Shown one piece after another: positions 19,663-28,248 of a stretch of 33,830 nt of DNA. The translations under genes and the position numbers were made by a program. Each line of letters opens with the position of its first letter. The first letter of the stretch is position 1. The notes beneath the pieces were generated by a model. That model was not told the origin of the DNA. It saw nothing but the letters and a program-made list of their open reading frames with translations, and made no database searches. This stretch comes from Aerococcaceae bacterium DSM 111176 (GTDB lineage Bacteria; Bacillota; Bacilli; Lactobacillales; Aerococcaceae), in the NCBI GenBank assembly GCA_015863215.1, contig JACBXN010000022.1, positions 1 to 33,830 on the forward strand, read 5' to 3'.

Positions 19663-21663
19663 CTATTTTTTCTTAAAGAAATGCGCTTTTAATTCCATGA
19701 TGATATCGCGCATATCTGCCGCTGCTTCAAAATTAAGATCCTTCGCATACTGCCGCATCTCCAACTCAAGCCGCTCCAACTCTTCCTCACGCTGCAAACG
19801 AGACAAACTCTTGAACTGATTCAAGATATTCTCTTCCTGCTCTTCTGAATCAACCTCATGCGTAATACTAATTAAGTTACGTACTTCTTTCTTAATTGTC
19901 TTCGGTGTAATGCCATGTTCATCGTTATATGCCATTTGGATTTCACGACGACGCTCAGTCTCGTCAATGGCTTTCTGCATCGAATCCGTAATCCGGTCAG
20001 CGTACATAATAACGCGACCTTGATCATTACGAGCGGCACGCCCAATTGTTTGAACAAGCGAACGCTCACTACGTAAGAAACCTTCTTTATCCGCATCTAA
20101 AATGATAACAAGGGATACTTCTGGGACATCAAGCCCTTCACGAAGAAGGTTAATACCAACGAGGACATCAAAAATACCCAGACGTAAATCACGAATGATC
20201 TCCGTCCGCTCCAGCGTCACGATATCGGAGTGGAGATATTTTACTTTTATATCGAGTTCTTTGAGATAATCGGTTAAATCTTCGGACATTTTCTTGGTTA
20301 AGGTCGTAATAAAGACACGCTCATTGCGCTCGACACGGGCATTGATTTCAGAAACGATGTCGTCAATTTGACCTTTAATCGGACGCACCTCGATAATCGG
20401 GTCGAGTAACCCAGTTGGACGAATGATCTGCTCAGCATATTCGCCACCCGTCTTCTCCAATTCATAAGGACCCGGTGTAGCAGAAATATAAATCATCTGA
20501 TTGACACGCTCTTCAAATTCCTCCAAACGCAGTGGACGGTTGTCCAATGCACTTGGCAGACGAAAACCATATTCAATCAACTGCTCCTTACGCGCCTTGT
20601 CCCCATTATACATCCCACGAATTTGTGGTAGTGTAATATGTGACTCATCTGCGACAATTAAGAAATCGTCTGGGAAGAAGTCCAACAATGTAAATGGCGC
20701 TTCGCCCGGTGAACGGCCATCCATATGACGTGAATAGTTCTCAATCCCCGAACAATACCCCATCTCTAACAACATTTCAATATCATAATTCGTCCGCTGC
20801 TCTAAACGTTGTGCCTCTAATAATTTGTGATTACTCTCCAACTCTTCTAAACGCTCTTCCAACTCAGCTCGAATCGTATCCACAGCATGTAAAGTCTGCG
20901 CCTCATTGGCCACAAAGTGAGTCGCTGGGTAAATCGGAAAATGATCGACATCATTTTTAATCTCACCCGTCATCACATCCACCTCGCGGATACGGTCAAT
21001 TTCATCGCCAAAAAACTCAACACGGATCGCAGCGCTATCACGAGACGCAAGGAAAATTTCCAAAACATCACCGCGCACGCGGAAAGTCCCACGTTGAAAA
21101 TCAATATCGTTACGGACAAATTGCATGTCAATTAAACGCGCCATCACGTCGTCCCTGGACACTTCCTGCCCCGCACGAAGCGACAACACGTGATCCCGGT
21201 ACATTTGTGGATCGACTAACCCATAAATACACGAAACAGACGCGACCACAATCACATCACGGCGCTCCAACAGCGCCGAAGAAGCCGAGTGACGCAATTT
21301 GTCAATCTCATCATTGATACTCGCCTCTTTTTCAATATACGAATCCGATGACGGCACATAAGCCTCCGGCTGATAATAATCGTAGTAAGACACAAAATAC
21401 TCTACCGCATTTTCCGGGAAAAACTCCAACAACTCCGAATACAACTGCCCCGCAAGCGTCTTATTATGCGCCAAAACAAGCGTCGGGCGGTTGACCTCCT
21501 GAATCACATTCGCAATCGTGAACGTTTTCCCCGTCCCCGTCGCACCCAACAGCACCTGGTCGCGCTTCCCGTCCTCAAGACCCGCCACCAATTCCTTAAT
21601 CGCCGCCGGCTGATCCCCATTCGGCTCATACGGCGCCACCAATTTAAACGGCTTATCTAACAC
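19663..21663 (-). CDS. uvrB: Excinuclease ABC subunit B
   Basis: 666 aa, full length. It carries the Walker A motif GATGTGKT at 40-47, the beta-hairpin region [20 protein letters not shown] (about 93-112), a DESH box, C-terminal helicase motifs ([12 protein letters not shown]) and the UVR domain at the end ([21 protein letters not shown]). It loads onto damaged DNA after UvrA and recruits UvrC. The start is GTG 21663 after AGGGGGTTA; an overlapping ATG is out of frame. No uvrA follows. The promoter carries a LexA box. Confidence 0.98.
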   Translation of the reverse strand: MLDKPFKLVAPYEPNGDQPAAIKELVAGLEDGKRDQVLLGATGTGKTFTIANVIQEVNRPTLVLAHNKTLAGQLYSELLEFFPENAVEYFVSYYDYYQPEAYVPSSDSYIEKEASINDEIDKLRHSASSALLERRDVIVVASVSCIYGLVDPQMYRDHVLSLRAGQEVSRDDVMARLIDMQFVRNDIDFQRGTFRVRGDVLEIFLASRDSAAIRVEFFGDEIDRIREVDVMTGEIKNDVDHFPIYPATHFVANEAQTLHAVDTIRAELEERLEELESNHKLLEAQRLEQRTNYDIEMLLEMGYCSGIENYSRHMDGRSPGEAPFTLLDFFPDDFLIVADESHITLPQIRGMYNGDKARKEQLIEYGFRLPSALDNRPLRLEEFEERVNQMIYISATPGPYELEKTGGEYAEQIIRPTGLLDPIIEVRPIKGQIDDIVSEINARVERNERVFITTLTKKMSEDLTDYLKELDIKVKYLHSDIVTLERTEIIRDLRLGIFDVLVGINLLREGLDVPEVSLVIILDADKEGFLRSERSLVQTIGRAARNDQGRVIMYADRITDSMQKAIDETERRREIQMAYNDEHGITPKTIKKEVRNLISITHEVDSEEQEENILNQFKSLSRLQREEELERLELEMRQYAKDLNFEAAADMRDIIMELKAHFFKKK

Positions 21664-21700
21664 ATTCTAACCCCCTAAAACTTCAAAACTCTGTCGACTC

Positions 21701-21729
21701 ATTATACCAAACTTTTGTTCGCATGGGAA
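21701..21729 (-). promoter_or_regulatory. uvrB promoter with LexA box
   Basis: On the minus strand TATAAT (21701-21706) and a weak TTCCCA at 17 bp (21724-21729). The spacer holds CGAACAAAAGTTTG (21708-21721), one base off a perfect palindrome and sharing its first twelve bases with the box of the YolD-like gene. Confidence 0.82.
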
Positions 21730-21809
21730 AAGTATTGCATTCGGCCTGGATGGTACCTGCGATCGTGGGGTTTTGTTACAAAATCTAATTAGATTAGTGG
21801 GTGCTTGGT

Positions 21810-22075
21810 GAGTAGTGTCACGATTTAAGACTCTGCTCCGATTGGATTTTGAGTAGAGTCACTGATTAAGACTCTGCTCCGATTAGTTTTTGAGCAGTGT
21901 CACTGATTGCGACTCTACTCAGATTAGTTTTTGAGCAGTGTCACTGATTGCGACTCTGTTCCCATCGAATTTCGAGTAGAATCACTGATTGCGACTCTGC
22001 TCCGATTGGATTTTGTGCAGTGTCACTGATTGCGACTCTGCTCTGCTTGGTTTTCAAGTAGAGTCACGAAATGAG
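21810..22075. repeat. Palindrome array X, period 41 bp
   Basis: Arms GAGTAGAGTC and GACTCTGCTC with a 9-nt loop (ACTGATTRM). GACTCT starts at 21829, 21870, 21911, 21952, 21993 and 22034: exact 41-bp steps. Seven 5' arms and six 3' arms; the last 5' arm has no partner. Arm substitutions (AGTGTC for AGAGTC) are partly unpaired. It lies between uvrB's promoter and the metal permease 3' end. Confidence 0.93.
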
Positions 22076-22164
22076 ACACAAATAACTATATATCTACAAA
22101 CCCATGTTAATAATCAAAATCCTTGACTAGCATTCGACTACAAACAGCGGGTTCATAAGGAAAT

Positions 22165-22256
22165 AGTCGCGGATGCGACTCTACCTTTCAAAACAAAGAG
22201 CGGCACGTCCGTGCCACTCTACAACCCAAAATGAATAGTGACGCGAGCGCGTCACT
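22165..22256. repeat. Three C-type hairpins in a row
   Basis: AGTCGC/GCGACT (22165-22180), AGAG-C-GGCAC/GTGCC-A-CTCT (22197-22220) and AGTGACGCG/CGCGTCACT (22237-22256). Centres are 36 and 38 bp apart. The three stems differ in sequence but keep the layout seen in the A-B-C cassettes. They may also end the metal permease transcript, though no T-run is seen. Confidence 0.75.
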
Positions 22257-22360
22257 TCCTTATTAAATCTTTTAGTTCTTTCTAGATAGGAAGTGGTGAT
22301 TTAGAAAACCAGCACAAAAAAGAAGATCCACAAATCCGTGAACCTTCCCTATTAGTAATC

Positions 22361-23257
22361 TTAAATTTGTTTCGTTAGCTCTCGTTCCTGTTTGCGGCGG
22401 TTGAATAAGTTTTTCAGTGCACCTTTTCGTGGTGAGAACAGGAATGCCAGGAATGCGACTACACCGGTCACAACCGCGATGACGCCTGCATACGACAAGT
22501 CGATCATGTACGCTAGGCGCACGCCCACGACTGCGTTGAAGACTGCGGTCACTAATGCGATGCCGACCACGCGCTCCAATTTGTCTGCCAACAAGAATCC
22601 CGTTAGCGCCGGTCCGACCATCAAGCCGACCACTAAAATTGACCCCACTGACTCGAATGATCCCACCGCCGTTAGCGACGTCAACGTCATTAATCCGTAG
22701 TGGATAAATGCTGTTGGAATGCCGATTGATAAGGCATATTTCGGGTCGAACGTCGTCACCTGCAATTCTTTGTAGAAAAAGGCCACGAATCCAGTATTTA
22801 TTAAAAAGATGATTACTGAGCGCCAAAAAGCTACAGGGCCCAAGTCAACACCTCCGATGTTTACTCGGTTAAAAATTGTAAATCCAATTTCCCCAGTAAA
22901 GACCGCGTCGGCATCAAGATGAATGTCTGATGCAAAATAAGTAATTAATATCATCGCGATACTGAATAGGAATGGGAATACAATCCCAGTTGCGGCATCA
23001 TTGTCGACTAATCCGGTATTTCGTAAAGCTTCTATTAAATAAACGGTCAACACACCGACAATGGTTGCACCAATCATTAACCACGGTGAATTTAAATCTT
23101 CTGTCGCAAAGAATCCTAACACAATACCAAGTAAAACCGTATGCGTAATCGCATCAGAAACCATCGTCGATCCGCGTAACACTAGGAAAACACCGATGAT
23201 GGCACAAGATAATGAAACTGCAATACCCACTAAGGTGATATCAAATAAAATATTCAC
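22361..23257 (-). CDS. Metal ABC transporter permease (ABC-3 family), second
   Basis: 298 aa with eight or nine predicted membrane helices and a basic tail. It begins MNILFDITLVGIAVSLSCAIIGVFLVLRG, and HTVLLGIVLGFF and FESVGSILVVGLMVGPA are ABC-3 permease hallmarks. The start is GTG 23257 with AGGGGG upstream, overlapping the previous gene by 1 nt (TAGTG). Two different permeases in one operon is the TroCD / MntCD arrangement, which is typical of Mn/Zn/Fe importers. It is the last gene of its unit. Confidence 0.9.
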   Translation of the reverse strand: MNILFDITLVGIAVSLSCAIIGVFLVLRGSTMVSDAITHTVLLGIVLGFFATEDLNSPWLMIGATIVGVLTVYLIEALRNTGLVDNDAATGIVFPFLFSIAMILITYFASDIHLDADAVFTGEIGFTIFNRVNIGGVDLGPVAFWRSVIIFLINTGFVAFFYKELQVTTFDPKYALSIGIPTAFIHYGLMTLTSLTAVGSFESVGSILVVGLMVGPALTGFLLADKLERVVGIALVTAVFNAVVGVRLAYMIDLSYAGVIAVVTGVVAFLAFLFSPRKGALKNLFNRRKQERELTKQI

Positions 23258-24174
23258 TATACATTGCCCCCTTCTAATTGTTTTTCCAGTGCCTGACGGC
23301 GTTTACGTTGTTCCAAGCGTTTGGCAATCAACCCTCGTTTTGGTGCGAAGAATAAACTAATAAATACGATTAGTGTCGCTGCTACAATGATTGTTGGTCC
23401 TGTTGGGATTTGACGTCCCAGTGAACTGAAAAAAGTCCCAATAATGCCGGAAATAAATCCAAATACGCCTGACAGAATCACCACAACATACATATTATTC
23501 GACCATTGGCGAGCCGCAATAGCTGGAGTGACAAGTAATGCACTAATTAAGACAACTCCAACTGACTCTAATCCTAATGCAATCACGACAACCGTTAAAA
23601 ATGATAACAAGGTGTCTAACCATTTATATCCACCCGGTAAAGTCTTCGCAAAGCCCGGATCAAAGGTAAGAAGCTTGAATTCCTTCCAAAAGATAAAAAT
23701 GAATGCTAAAACGACAACTCCTACAACCGCGATCGCTTGTACATCTCGGATTAACATCCCACTCGCTTGACCGAAGATAAAATTCTCCAGCCCCGCTTGG
23801 GAAGTAGAAGGATCACGTTGAATGTATGTAAGTAATGCTGTACCTAATCCAAAGAAGCTAGATAGGATCAGTGATAATGCACTATCTAATTTAACGACTG
23901 AATGTTTGTGCATTAAATTGATGAGCCAAGTCGCAAGCATCCCTGAAATCGTAGCGCCAATCAATAAGAACGCGAGATTCTTTTCCCGGACGATCATAAA
24001 GGCAATGATGATGCCTGGTAATGCGGCGTGTCCGACCGCGTCGCCGAGTAGACTTTGTTTGCGGAGGGTTAGGAATACGCCCACTACACCGGATAGGAAG
24101 CCGAGGAAACCTGTTCCGAGGGCGACGACCATGAATGTGTGGTTCGATATTAATGATAAAATTCTCTCCATCAT
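23257..24174 (-). CDS. Metal ABC transporter permease (ABC-3 family), first
   Basis: 305 aa, about nine membrane helices, basic C-terminus. DAVGHAALPGIIIAFM and LESVGVVLISALLVTPAIAARQW are family-typical. The start ATG 24174 overlaps the ATPase stop (ATGA) and has GAGGAG 9 nt before it, so translation is coupled. It would form the channel together with the next permease. Confidence 0.92.
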   Translation of the reverse strand: MMERILSLISNHTFMVVALGTGFLGFLSGVVGVFLTLRKQSLLGDAVGHAALPGIIIAFMIVREKNLAFLLIGATISGMLATWLINLMHKHSVVKLDSALSLILSSFFGLGTALLTYIQRDPSTSQAGLENFIFGQASGMLIRDVQAIAVVGVVVLAFIFIFWKEFKLLTFDPGFAKTLPGGYKWLDTLLSFLTVVVIALGLESVGVVLISALLVTPAIAARQWSNNMYVVVILSGVFGFISGIIGTFFSSLGRQIPTGPTIIVAATLIVFISLFFAPKRGLIAKRLEQRKRRQALEKQLEGGNV

Positions 24175-24938
24175 TGCGCATGCTCCTCACTCTGCATGTC
24201 ACCTAAATTGTGATCTTGGCGGTAAGTTGCGTCGATATTTTCTTCCGTGAATACTTCTTCAACTGGTCCCGAAGCAATAATTTCACGGTTTAGGAATACA
24301 ACATTGTCAAAATAAGCTTCCACAGTATTTAAATCGTGGTGCACTGCAAGTATCACTTTGCCGTTTGCTGATTCTTCTTTTAGAATATCCATTAAAATGC
24401 GCTCCGTTTTTACGTCCACGCCTGCTAATGGTTCGTCTAAAATAATAATTTCAGCCTCTTCACATAAGGCACGCGCTAAGAAAATACGCTGTCTTTGGCC
24501 TCCTGATAATTGTGAAATCTGGCGTTTGGCAAAACTTGACATGCCAACTTTATCTAAATAATGGCGCGCCATTTCTTTATCCTTTTTACTTGGGCGTTGC
24601 CCTAAACGCAAATGCCCATATCGGCCCATCAGAACCACATCTAACGCCGTTGTCGGGAAATCCCAATCGACACTGGCACGTTGCGGTACATAAGCAACAC
24701 GCGACTTAATATCTTTATAAAGATAACTTTTACCATCAAAAGTATAACTCACATCACCTTTGACTGGCGTCAAAAATCCAAGCATTGTATTTAATAGCGT
24801 CGACTTTCCAGCTCCATTGGGTCCGACAATCGCCGTCATCTGGCCACTATTAAACTCCACATTTGCGTGCCATAGCACTGGATTACCGCCATAAGCTACG
24901 ATTAAATCCTCCACTTTGATTGTCGTGCGATTTGTCAT
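24171..24938 (-). CDS. Metal ABC transporter ATP-binding protein
   Basis: 255 aa. Walker A GPNGAGKS at 39-46, signature LSGGQ at 144-148, Walker B IIILDEP at 164-170, switch histidine in AVHHDL. The sequence resembles the ZnuC/MntB/TroB class, with VPQRASVDWDFPTTALDVV in the Q-loop region. I chose ATG 24938 because GAGAGG is 9 nt upstream; the ATG at 24947 abuts that site. First gene of a three-gene unit with its own promoter and operator. Confidence 0.94.
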   Translation of the reverse strand: MTNRTTIKVEDLIVAYGGNPVLWHANVEFNSGQMTAIVGPNGAGKSTLLNTMLGFLTPVKGDVSYTFDGKSYLYKDIKSRVAYVPQRASVDWDFPTTALDVVLMGRYGHLRLGQRPSKKDKEMARHYLDKVGMSSFAKRQISQLSGGQRQRIFLARALCEEAEIIILDEPLAGVDVKTERILMDILKEESANGKVILAVHHDLNTVEAYFDNVVFLNREIIASGPVEEVFTEENIDATYRQDHNLGDMQSEEHAQ

Positions 24939-25004
24939 TTCATCCATCCTCTCATTCGATTTGATTATATATTTGGTGTCTTATTCAATACCTTTAATAT
25001 TAAT

Positions 25005-25036
25005 TTTAGGTTAACCGAAAAATATCTATTTGTCAA
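25005..25036 (-). promoter_or_regulatory. Promoter and metal-regulator operator of the ATPase-permease unit
   Basis: On the minus strand TTGACA (25031-25036), 17 bp, TAACCT (25008-25013). The -10 lies inside the near-palindrome TTTCGGTTAACCTAAA (25005-25020). The same layout, base for base in spacing, precedes the solute-binding protein gene. The motif resembles operators of DtxR-family metal repressors (MntR/TroR/IdeR). Confidence 0.78.
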
Positions 25037-25060
25037 CTTAAACACTTTCCTTTACAGAAG

Positions 25061-25094
25061 AAAAAGAACCACTCTGCATGAAGCAAAGTGGCTC
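25061..25094 (-). terminator. Terminator after the solute-binding protein gene
   Basis: Minus-strand stem GAGCCACTTTGC / GCAGAGTGGTTC (12 pairs with G-U), loop TTCAT, then TTTTTC. It separates the binding-protein transcript from the ATPase-permease unit and may allow higher expression of the former. Confidence 0.88.
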
Positions 25095-25119
25095 GATTGA
25101 ACGCTGTTAAATTTACGGG

Positions 25120-26052
25120 TTATTTCAATCCATCAACAATCGTATCAATATTCGTGCGGTAAGCATCGAAGTAGTTACCCGCATTTTCCTCGTCCGTACC
25201 TAAAGCGTCTGAGAATAATACGCCACCGATTTCAAGTTCGCCACCTTCTGCCGCTACAGCTTCAACTAAAGCTTGCATATTTCGGTCAGGAACTGAACTT
25301 TCGATAAACGCTGCATTAATATTGTTTTCTAATACTAAGTCAGCAACTGCCGCAATGTCACCAGTACCTGCTTCAGTTTGAGAGTTCAAACCTTGAATAC
25401 CGACAACTTCGAAGCCATAATTTGCACCAAAGTAACCAAACGCATCATGCGCTGTAATTAGGTAACGTGATTCTTCAGGAATCTCTTCCACACGTTCTTG
25501 AATGTATGCATCTAATTCATCTAAATTAGCAATATATTCATCTAAATTAGTTTGGAAGTATTCACCGCTCTCAGAATCTAACGCAGTTAATTCAGCTGCA
25601 ACTAATTGAGCCGCGTTTTTCCAAATATCAATATCAAACCAGATATGAGGATCTTGTTCTAAGTCTTTTCCTTCAAATTCAAAGTCTAATACATCATCTT
25701 CAGAAACAATTTCCTCTAAAGCGAAAATATTGCTTCCAGCTGATTCCATTCCGGCAAAGACATCCGTAAACATAGCTTCCAAGTGTAAACCATTATGACC
25801 GATCAGGTCAGCATCTGCTAACAATTCAATATCCGAAGGCGTCGGTGTATAACCATGCGGATCCACACCCGGCCCCATTAAACCTGTCACTTCAACACGG
25901 TCGCCACCGATGTCTTGTACCAAGTCAGTTAAATGCGTCGTCGTCGTCACTACATTAATTGTCTCCTGAGCTGCCGCCTGTCCTGTGAAACTACCGAACA
26001 ATGGAAATAATAACGTGAGTGCCGTAAACAATTTCAAAGTAAATTTCTTCAT
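25120..26052 (-). CDS. Metal-binding protein of an ABC importer (TroA/PsaA family, no lipobox)
   Basis: 310 aa cluster A-I (ZnuA/TroA/PsaA-type) solute-binding protein. Metal ligands by motif: His66 (DPHGYTP), His136 (DPHIWFD), His202 (AHDAFGYFGANYGF), Asp282 (FSDALG). His-His-His-Asp is the TroA set, whereas PsaA has Glu at the third place. There is no His-rich loop, so Mn/Fe or Zn cannot be decided. The signal peptide (1-28) ends TGQAAAQE and contains no cysteine, so the usual lipoprotein anchor of Gram-positive binding proteins is missing. The start ATG 26052 follows GGAGG. Confidence 0.92.
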   Translation of the reverse strand: MKKFTLKLFTALTLLFPLFGSFTGQAAAQETINVVTTTTHLTDLVQDIGGDRVEVTGLMGPGVDPHGYTPTPSDIELLADADLIGHNGLHLEAMFTDVFAGMESAGSNIFALEEIVSEDDVLDFEFEGKDLEQDPHIWFDIDIWKNAAQLVAAELTALDSESGEYFQTNLDEYIANLDELDAYIQERVEEIPEESRYLITAHDAFGYFGANYGFEVVGIQGLNSQTEAGTGDIAAVADLVLENNINAAFIESSVPDRNMQALVEAVAAEGGELEIGGVLFSDALGTDEENAGNYFDAYRTNIDTIVDGLK

Positions 26053-26084
26053 CCTTACATTCCTCCAATATTTTTTATTGCAAG

Positions 26085-26116
26085 TTTAGGTTAACCTAAA
26101 CAAATATTTTTGTCAA
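26085..26116 (-). promoter_or_regulatory. Promoter and metal-regulator operator of the binding-protein gene
   Basis: On the minus strand TTGACA (26111-26116), 17 bp, TAACCT (26088-26093). The -10 lies within the perfect 16-bp palindrome TTTAGGTTAACCTAAA (26085-26100). A further half site TTTAGGTTGAC covers the -35. A metal-loaded DtxR-type repressor bound here would shut off transcription. No regulator gene is in the window. 26125-26306 holds nothing I can assign. Confidence 0.82.
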
Positions 26117-26306
26117 CCTAAAAGATTACAAAGGAGGATTTCATTATTAAGGTATTCTCATTTTATTTGGGAAAGTGGATTGTGACAGGATTCGTGAGTT
26201 GGCGTGTTTTTAAATTTTATAACTAGTAAAGTTTGATACCTAGATTTTTGGTGAGTAAAACACTTGGAGTGAATTGCAATCATTTTTGCTTCTTCTTTTT
26301 CAAAAT

Positions 26307-26339
26307 AAAAAAATCCCACTCTATAAAAATAGACGTGGA
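26307..26339 (-). terminator. Terminator of the DUF2335-type locus
   Basis: Minus-strand stem TCCACGTCTA / TAGAGTGGGA, 6-nt loop, then TTTTTTTA, just after the end of the broken gene. Confidence 0.85.
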
Positions 26340-26345
26340 ATTTAT

Positions 26346-26921
26346 TTATTCTTCATTATCATTCGACTGATTATTATTATCTTCAGACTGCATATTATCG
26401 TTCTTTTCATCATTGATTGTTTTTACTCTTGTATTGATAATTAAATTTGTAAATATGCTGACTAATGTCGTTCCTGCAATTATTGAAGCTACGACTTCTT
26501 TGTCATTCAAAGCTAGAAAGGTAGAAAAACTAAATGCGAGTACAACTATAATTAGCCCGGAAATCATTCCAAGAATACTGTCACGACTTTTTACCTTCGT
26601 TTCAAAATTTATTATCTTATTGTTGTATTCAATCCGAGCTGATTGCTCTTTCTCTGAAACTTTATGTTAGTGATCCTGTTGCATCTTTGCCATTTCGAGT
26701 ATTTCTTTGGCCATTCCAGGTTGTATTTTCTCATAATGTTCAAGTTCTTCTGCACTTGGAAGAGGGGCGGATCTCATTGTCATTTTATGATACTCGATAA
26801 CTTGTTCATATCTATCAAGTTCATCGTCCAGCCTTTTATCAATAACTTCGACGTCACTATGTACTTCTTCTATCTCTTGTTGAATTTCTTGTAATTGCTT
26901 GTCTGTATTCTTATTTTCCAT
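26346..26921 (-). pseudogene. DUF2335-type membrane protein, interrupted by an in-frame TAA
   Basis: Residues 1-84 end PLPSAEELEHYEKIQPGMAKEILEMAKMQQDH, the family's cytoplasmic motif. TAA follows at 26667-26669. The same frame then goes on for 107 more codons: HKVSEKEQ..., then the two-helix membrane hairpin (ISGLIIVVLAFSFSTFLAL and VASIIAGTTLVSIFTNLI) and an acidic Asn-rich tail. Without the stop the product would be 191 aa with normal domain order. TAA is one base from CAA (Gln). So this is either a recent nonsense mutation or a short soluble form. The membrane part alone has an internal ATG at 26567 but no clear ribosome-binding site. Function of the family is unknown. Confidence 0.7.
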
Positions 26922-27108
26922 ATACTAGGCTCTTACGTGAACTCACTGATTTTTTGTAGTCATCATTTAAATTTTTATAATCATCTATTAGTGTTTTAGG
27001 CACATGATCTATTTGCTTATTTTGTGGAGACGTTAAAAAAACATCAAAAACTGAGTTAATTCCTCGAACATATTCTTTGCTAATTCGTAGTTTTCTTAAT
27101 TTTCTCAT
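26911..27108 (-). CDS. Small protein upstream of the DUF2335-type gene
   Basis: 65 aa, basic N-terminus (MRKLRKLRISKEYVRGINSVFDVF) and a charged C-terminus. Strong site AGGAGGAG 7 nt before ATG 27108. It overlaps the next gene by 11 nt, so the two are probably translated together. I do not recognise a domain; small unnamed frames often precede DUF2335 genes, by my recollection. No signal peptide or membrane segment. Confidence 0.65.
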   Translation of the reverse strand: MRKLRKLRISKEYVRGINSVFDVFLTSPQNKQIDHVPKTLIDDYKNLNDDYKKSVSSRKSLVYGK

Positions 27109-27294
27109 TTTAATCTCCTCCTTTATTCTTATTATACAATATTAAACATTTAATGTTAATCATTATATATTTTATAACAATTTAACATAGTTACACCTAC
27201 AAAGTACTTATATTCCTAGATAAGCCAATAGTTCGATTTTGCTCAACCATTTTTGCAAATATCTTAGAATCAACCTCTAGACAAAAAGATAAAA

Positions 27295-27391
27295 CTTTTA
27301 GGCTACTGCCTAAAAGCACCTTCATAAAATGTCAGAGTCGCAGTGCGACTCTTTCCGCATCATAAAATCATCAATTTCTTCAGAAATTGAT
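27295..27391. repeat. Three-hairpin cassette B-C-A, locus 5
   Basis: B, CTTTTAGGC/GCCTAAAAG at 27295-27316; C, AGAGTCGC/GCGACTCT at 27334-27352; A, ATCAATTTC/GAAATTGAT at 27370-27391. Spacing is 37.5 and 37.5 bp. The A stem differs from the other loci at both ends at once (G-C to A-T), a compensatory change. 27109-27294 shows no gene. Confidence 0.85.
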
Positions 27392-27443
27392 TTCCTCTAA
27401 AATAGAACACTATTAAAAATAAGTTTAGTTTTTAATTTCCATT

Positions 27444-27833
27444 TTAACGATATTTCTGATCTATTTGTCTCTTTCTTTTTAAGAATTCGTTTTCCTGTTT
27501 TAATCGTTCATGTTCTTGTTCAAGTTCAATGATTCTTTTAACAGCGTCACTCTCTGTCATCGGTTCATTAACCGAAGTTGGAGGCACTACTTTACCCTTT
27601 TTTCCAAAGGCTAAAGCTCGATCTTTTATAGTTTTAGCTCTCGTCTCACCAATAATACTAATAGGAGTTCCTATTTTGTCTAAAGCCTCTTTAAATTCAG
27701 CCCCTTCTTCCATCAATGAAAATATTTGATAATGATAGCCCTTCTCAAAAGCTAGTTGAGTTTCACCAACACTTTTTACATAAGGGGATAATTCTAAAAT
27801 CTTTCTTTCTTCCGCTGTGAATGATTTTGCCAT
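27444..27833 (-). CDS. Orphan helix-turn-helix protein, IS3 OrfA-like
   Basis: 129 aa. The N-terminal part FTAEERKILELSPYVKSV followed by FEKGYHYQIFSLMEEGAEFKEALDKIG is the FT-EE-L-NPYV plus helix-turn-helix pattern of the small protein preceding IS3-group transposases. The C-terminal RIIELEQEHERLKQENEFLKRKR is the expected leucine-zipper-like helix. No OrfB/integrase core is found on either side, and no terminal repeats, so it is either a remnant or a domesticated DNA-binding protein. The start ATG 27833 has GAGGGAAAG upstream. Confidence 0.6.
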   Translation of the reverse strand: MAKSFTAEERKILELSPYVKSVGETQLAFEKGYHYQIFSLMEEGAEFKEALDKIGTPISIIGETRAKTIKDRALAFGKKGKVVPPTSVNEPMTESDAVKRIIELEQEHERLKQENEFLKRKRQIDQKYR

Positions 27834-27929
27834 AAACTTTCCCTCTTTTTCTTTATAGTGTCAAAAATAAAAATATACTTGTATCAGTTTAAATATATGT
27901 TATTCGCTTAGCTCAGCTAGTATTGTCGA

Positions 27930-28041
27930 GTTCACCGAAAATAATGCTATTATTTCGGTGAACGTCGTTTTAAAATAAGCGTTCACCGAATAATATGCTG
28001 ATTTTTCGGCGAATTCAGCTTAATAATCGAAGTTCGCCGAA
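27930..28041. repeat. Palindrome array G, period 51 bp
   Basis: Arms GTTCACCGAAA and TTTCGGTGAAC in a 34-bp palindrome. GTTCACCGAA (or GTTCGCCGAA) starts at 27930, 27981 and 28032: steps of exactly 51. Two full units and a half. The second unit carries CGAA-TTC changes on one arm only. Confidence 0.85.
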
Positions 28042-28089
28042 TGAGAATATCCTGGCTTATATAATTTATTATTCTCTTCTAGTGCACTT

Positions 28090-28231
28090 GGGTAACAACT
28101 TTTTAAATCCAGATAGTTGTTACTCACTTCCAGTGGTTTCGGGTAACAACTTTTAGAATCCAGCTAGTTGTTACTCACTTCCATTGCTTTTGAGTACCAA
28201 CTTTTTAAATCCAGTTAGTTGTTACTCACCA
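28090..28231. repeat. Palindrome array T, second locus (three units of 51 bp)
   Basis: Same arms as the array at 10120 (GTAACAACT-N14-AGTTGTTAC) with the same 14-nt loop and 51-bp step (28091, 28142, 28193). Loops and links are different (TTTAAATCCAGAT-like). It follows array G after about 50 bp and ends 18 bp from the SNF2 stop codon, taking the place where a terminator would be expected. Confidence 0.88.
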
Positions 28232-28248
28232 GGCATACTCAGGGCGCA

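Noticed and set aside
22272-22826. 184-codon minus-strand frame inside the metal permease gene
   Set aside because: It lies in another frame of a well-recognised ABC-3 permease and has arginine/glycine-rich, family-less sequence.
23822-24250. 142-codon plus-strand frame across the permease and ATPase genes
   Set aside because: Antisense shadow of two strong genes; low-complexity composition, no start signals.
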